Assembly: GCF_036226885.1 (NCBI RefSeq)
Contig: NZ_CP109027.1
Coordinates: 496,001 to 560,000, forward strand
Length of the DNA stretch: 64,000 bases
From: Streptomyces sp. NBC_00663
GTDB taxonomy: Bacteria > Actinomycetota > Actinomycetes > Streptomycetales > Streptomycetaceae
Direction of reading: 5' to 3'
Below are positions 62,896 to 64,000 of this stretch, piece by piece (position 1 is the first letter of the stretch; each line of letters starts with the position of its first letter). Below the pieces are notes generated by a model that saw nothing but the letters and a program-made list of their open reading frames with translations, made no database searches and was not told the origin of the DNA. Made by a program: the position numbers and the translations under genes.

Positions 62896-64000
62896 GGGCC
62901 TTCGACGCGGCGGCGGTGCGGCAGCTCATCGCCGAGCGGGTGGCGTCCTGGCTCGGTACGGCCGTGGCGGACGTGCCGATGGACCGGCAGCTCGCGGAGC
63001 TGGGCATGTCGTCACGGGACGCGATCGCCCTGACCGCGGAGCTGTCCCGCGTCACGGGCTGCGAACTGCCGCCGACCCTGCTGTGGGAGGCGCCGACCGT
63101 GCAGGCGCTGGTGGCACGGTTGTGCGGTACAGCCCCTGGGCCCGCGCCGCTGGTCATGGCGCCGGGTGCGCCGGGCGAGCCCGTCGCGGTCGTCGGCGTC
63201 GGCTGCCGGCTGCCGGGCGGGGTGCACGGGCCGGGTGACTACTGGCGGCTGCTGTGCGAGGGCGTGGACGCGATCCGGCGCGTGCCCGAGGACCGCTGGC
63301 GGGACTTCACCGCCTTCCCGCCCGCCGACGCGCATCCCTACGGCGGTTATCTCGACGACATCGCCGGGTTCGACGCGGACTTCTTCCGCATCACTCCGCG
63401 CGAGGCGGCGGTGATGGACCCCCAGCAGCGGATCCTGCTGGAGGTCGTCCACGAGGCCCTCGATCACGCCGCCGTCCCGGCCGCGTCCCTGGCGGGCACG
63501 GCCACGGGTGTCTTCGTCGGGGTGTCCGCGCCGGAGTACGGGCAGTTGACCGGCGCCGATCCCGACACGGTGGATCCATGGGCGCCGGCCGGTGCGGCGC
63601 TGAGCGTGACCGCGGGCCGGCTGGCGTACGTCCTGGACACGCGGGGGCCGTGCCTGGCCGTGGACACCGCCTGTTCGTCCTCGCTGGTCGCGGTCCACCA
63701 CGCCTGCGTCAGTCTGCGGGCGGGCGAGAGCGACACGGCGATCGCCGCGGGCGTCAATCTGCTGCTGTCGCCGTCCATCACGGTCGCCTTCCGGCGGGCG
63801 GGCGCCCTCGCACCGGACGGGCGGTGCAAGCCGTTCTCCGCGGTGGCCGACGGCATCGGGCGCGGCGAGGGCTGCGCGGCCGTGGTGCTGAAACGGCTCT
63901 CGCACGCCGAGCGGGACGGCGACCGGGTGCTGGCGGTGATCCGTACGACGGCCGTCAACTCCGACGGCCGGTCCAACGGCCTCATGGCCCCCAACCCGGC
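62892..64000 (+). CDS. Type I polyketide synthase, N-terminal ACP-KS (3' end outside the window)
   Basis: The first 369 residues are visible. Residues 10-80 are an acyl carrier domain; the attachment site is ELGMSSRDAIALTAEL, with Ser40 or Ser41, closely like the N-terminal ACP of mycobacterial Pks13. The KS domain starts near 98 (VAVVGVGCRLPGG) and has active-site Cys261 in VDTACSSSL. The window ends before the KS His residues, AT and later domains. The ACP-first order fits a PKS that takes an acyl chain from a FAAL. It would condense that chain with a carboxylated acyl-CoA made by the carboxylase. Confidence 0.93.
   Translation, partial: MRAFDAAAVRQLIAERVASWLGTAVADVPMDRQLAELGMSSRDAIALTAELSRVTGCELPPTLLWEAPTVQALVARLCGTAPGPAPLVMAPGAPGEPVAVVGVGCRLPGGVHGPGDYWRLLCEGVDAIRRVPEDRWRDFTAFPPADAHPYGGYLDDIAGFDADFFRITPREAAVMDPQQRILLEVVHEALDHAAVPAASLAGTATGVFVGVSAPEYGQLTGADPDTVDPWAPAGAALSVTAGRLAYVLDTRGPCLAVDTACSSSLVAVHHACVSLRAGESDTAIAAGVNLLLSPSITVAFRRAGALAPDGRCKPFSAVADGIGRGEGCAAVVLKRLSHAERDGDRVLAVIRTTAVNSDGRSNGLMAPNP

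Overview
The window is high-GC actinobacterial DNA and almost certainly comes from Streptomyces. The evidence is strong third-position GC bias, GTG and TTG starts, GGAGG-type ribosome sites, a CUT1 sugar transporter with no ATPase of its own, a SARP/BTAD regulator, a DUF5133-type protein and a type I polyketide synthase at the right edge. No tRNA, rRNA, CRISPR array, integrase or transposase was recognised. Genes are dense; the longest stretch without an intact gene (about 51.8-52.45 kb) holds a decayed TetR gene and a helicase leader.

Left part (0-12.5 kb): the end of an amidase gene and a VOC protein are followed by a metal-handling block read leftwards. It has an iron/siderophore-type ABC importer (9.5-10.6 kb binding lipoprotein, then permease and ATPase), a His-rich membrane protein, a YcnI copper protein, and a copper operon (small anchored protein, CopA, PCuAC chaperone, Met/His-rich membrane protein, ECF sigma factor). 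Next, on the other strand, a protein with a His-Asp-Gly tail overlaps a tyrosinase gene, which suggests an unusual copper-delivery partner.

Sugar block (12.5-25 kb): a GNAT acetyltransferase, a TetR regulator divergent from a dehydrogenase with two near-identical operators between them, then a LacI regulator with two operators facing an ABC importer, a GH42 beta-galactosidase and a secreted GH30 galactanase with a ricin-type binding domain. Together these look like a locus for using type II arabinogalactan. An FAD oxidoreductase closes this part.

Central accessory block (25.2-48.4 kb): this is the most unusual region. A leftward operon encodes a WD40 protein, a 970-aa beta-rich protein, a 20-aa microprotein, and 874-aa and 2020-aa proteins of unknown function. 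It is flanked by an N-terminally anchored protein, a membrane protein, a CYTH-like protein, and a set of enzymes that could attack cells: a DUF2235 lipase, a phospholipase D with a peptidoglycan-binding domain, a T4-type lysozyme-like protein next to a SARP regulator, a lytic transglycosylase, an M23 peptidase and a staphylococcal-nuclease-like protein. None of these enzymes has a visible signal peptide. No tail sheath, tube, capsid or terminase gene is visible. I infer an undescribed effector-carrying or cell-envelope system.

Right part (48.6-64 kb): an orphan solute-binding protein next to a NarL-type two-component pair, a decayed TetR gene, a DEAD-box helicase, housekeeping-type and membrane proteins, and finally a cassette of acyl-CoA carboxylase beta subunit, fatty acyl-AMP ligase and a PKS that starts with ACP then KS. 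This set of genes matches the mycobacterial AccD4/FadD32/Pks13 set that makes alpha-branched beta-keto lipids, which is not expected in a mycolate-free genus.
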